From: Lachnospiraceae bacterium
Lineage (GTDB): Bacteria; Bacillota; Clostridia; Lachnospirales; Lachnospiraceae
Reading direction: 5' to 3'
DNA length: 7,797 nt
Assembly: GCA_017443685.1 (NCBI GenBank)
Contig: JAFSYD010000237.1
Location: 1 to 7,797, forward strand
The position numbers and the translations under genes were made by a program. The notes beneath the pieces were generated by a model. The model searched no databases. It saw only the letters and a program-made list of their open reading frames with translations, and was not told where the DNA came from. Positions 7,473 through 7,797 of the stretch are shown in pieces (within the stretch, counting starts at the first letter, position 1; the number at the start of each line of letters is the position of its first letter).

Positions 7473-7614
7473 ACGCCTTATTTTCGACTTCCGGGGAACG
7501 TTAAAAGGATATTTCGTTTTCCACCTACCGTTTATTATATCGGTAGCACAGATGATTACTTTAGAGCTAAGTCGAATTTTTTAACAAAATTTTAACAGAT
7601 TTTTAACAAGGCGT
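7473..7614 (+). promoter_or_regulatory. possibly folded 5' UTR of the plus-strand gene
   Basis: Nested complementary segments could form a branched RNA: ACGCCTT (7473-7479) with AAGGCGT (7608-7614), TTCGACTT (7483-7490) with AAGTCGAA (7569-7576), and CTACCG (7525-7530) with CGGTAG (7541-7546). No known riboswitch consensus was recognised. Pairs of this length can occur by chance in an AT-rich leader, so only the nesting argues for structure. Confidence 0.3.
7581..7608 (+). promoter_or_regulatory. three TTAACA direct repeats at 11-bp spacing (PhoP-box-like)
   Basis: TTAACA occurs at 7581-7586, 7592-7597 and 7603-7608, each 5 bp apart, so the repeats fall at an 11-bp period on one face of the helix. 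The Bacillus subtilis response regulator PhoP binds direct repeats of TTAACA-like hexamers with about 5-bp spacers. The array lies 34 bp before the start codon, and only a poor -10 (TATTTC at 7614-7619) follows it, so its relation to a promoter is unclear. Confidence 0.4.
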
Positions 7615-7642
7615 ATTTCAAGGAAGAAAGGAGGGGTGTCTG

Positions 7643-7797
7643 ATGCCGATCATTCAAAATGCGGATGTTTATAATTATTATCTGTCCACGTATGCTCCCA
7701 CAGCCGGAACAAGCATATTTGATTCGCATAAGAATAGCGAATTAAAAGATGTTTATTCGCGCATCGTTAAAGCGTCACAGGATTCACCTCTGTATAA
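7643..7797 (+). CDS. unidentified protein, N-terminal 51 codons only
   Basis: An ATG at 7643 follows AAAGGAGGGG at an ideal distance of 6 nt and the frame stays open to the window edge. The visible part begins MPIIQNADVYNYYLSTYAP, is rich in Tyr, Ser and Asn, and continues with a polar stretch FDSHKNSELKDVYSRIVK and SQDSPLY. There is no signal peptide or membrane segment. The segment from about residue 26, a His-Lys pair, Glu-Leu, Val-Tyr and Ser-Pro-Leu-Tyr, recalls N-terminal regions of clostridial proteins loosely linked to flagellar cap protein FliD, but this is a weak memory-based resemblance and the function is left open. It is transcribed divergently from rpmG, and its long upstream region may be regulated. 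Confidence 0.8.
   Translation, partial: MPIIQNADVYNYYLSTYAPTAGTSIFDSHKNSELKDVYSRIVKASQDSPLY

Overview
This window is chromosomal core from a low-to-medium GC Gram-positive anaerobe, most likely a member of the Lachnospiraceae (class Clostridia, Bacillota). That placement rests on the look of RpoB, L1, L11 and NusG, the strong AGGAGG ribosome binding sites, the sigma-A type promoters, and the Firmicutes-type L10 leader. It is an inference from recognition, not from a search.

Almost everything is on the minus strand and reads from high to low coordinates: rpmG (L33), secE, nusG, rplK (L11), rplA (L1), rplJ (L10), rplL (L7/L12) and the first 1005 codons of rpoB (RNA polymerase beta), which runs off the left edge. 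Together these supply the 50S stalk and L1 arm, the beta subunit, a NusG elongation factor and the SecE translocase subunit. A different gene of unknown function starts on the plus strand at 7643 and runs off the right edge.

The cluster appears to be divided into three transcription units by signals readable in the DNA. The first is a TTGACA-N17-TAAATT promoter before rpmG. The second is a TTGACA-N17-TAATAT promoter with an extended -10, an L10-binding leader and an intrinsic terminator before rplJ. The third is a hairpin terminator or attenuator after rplL followed by a TTGACA-N18-TATACT promoter before rpoB. rpmG-secE-nusG are tightly packed, whereas the gaps from rplK downward are unusually long.

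The long gaps hold the least expected content. The rplJ-rplL spacer (355 nt) contains a 193-nt, nearly fully self-complementary element. The rplK-rplA spacer (255 nt) contains a perfect 21-bp inverted repeat enclosing smaller hairpins, and it shares a motif with the nusG-rplK spacer. The rpoB leader has a possible 8-codon upstream ORF. The divergent region 7310-7642 has A-tract-rich inverted repeats, a candidate extended -10 promoter with a dyad over its -35, a possibly folded 5' UTR, and three TTAACA hexamers at exact 11-bp spacing that resemble a PhoP box. No RNA genes, CRISPR arrays, insertion sequences or broken genes were seen.
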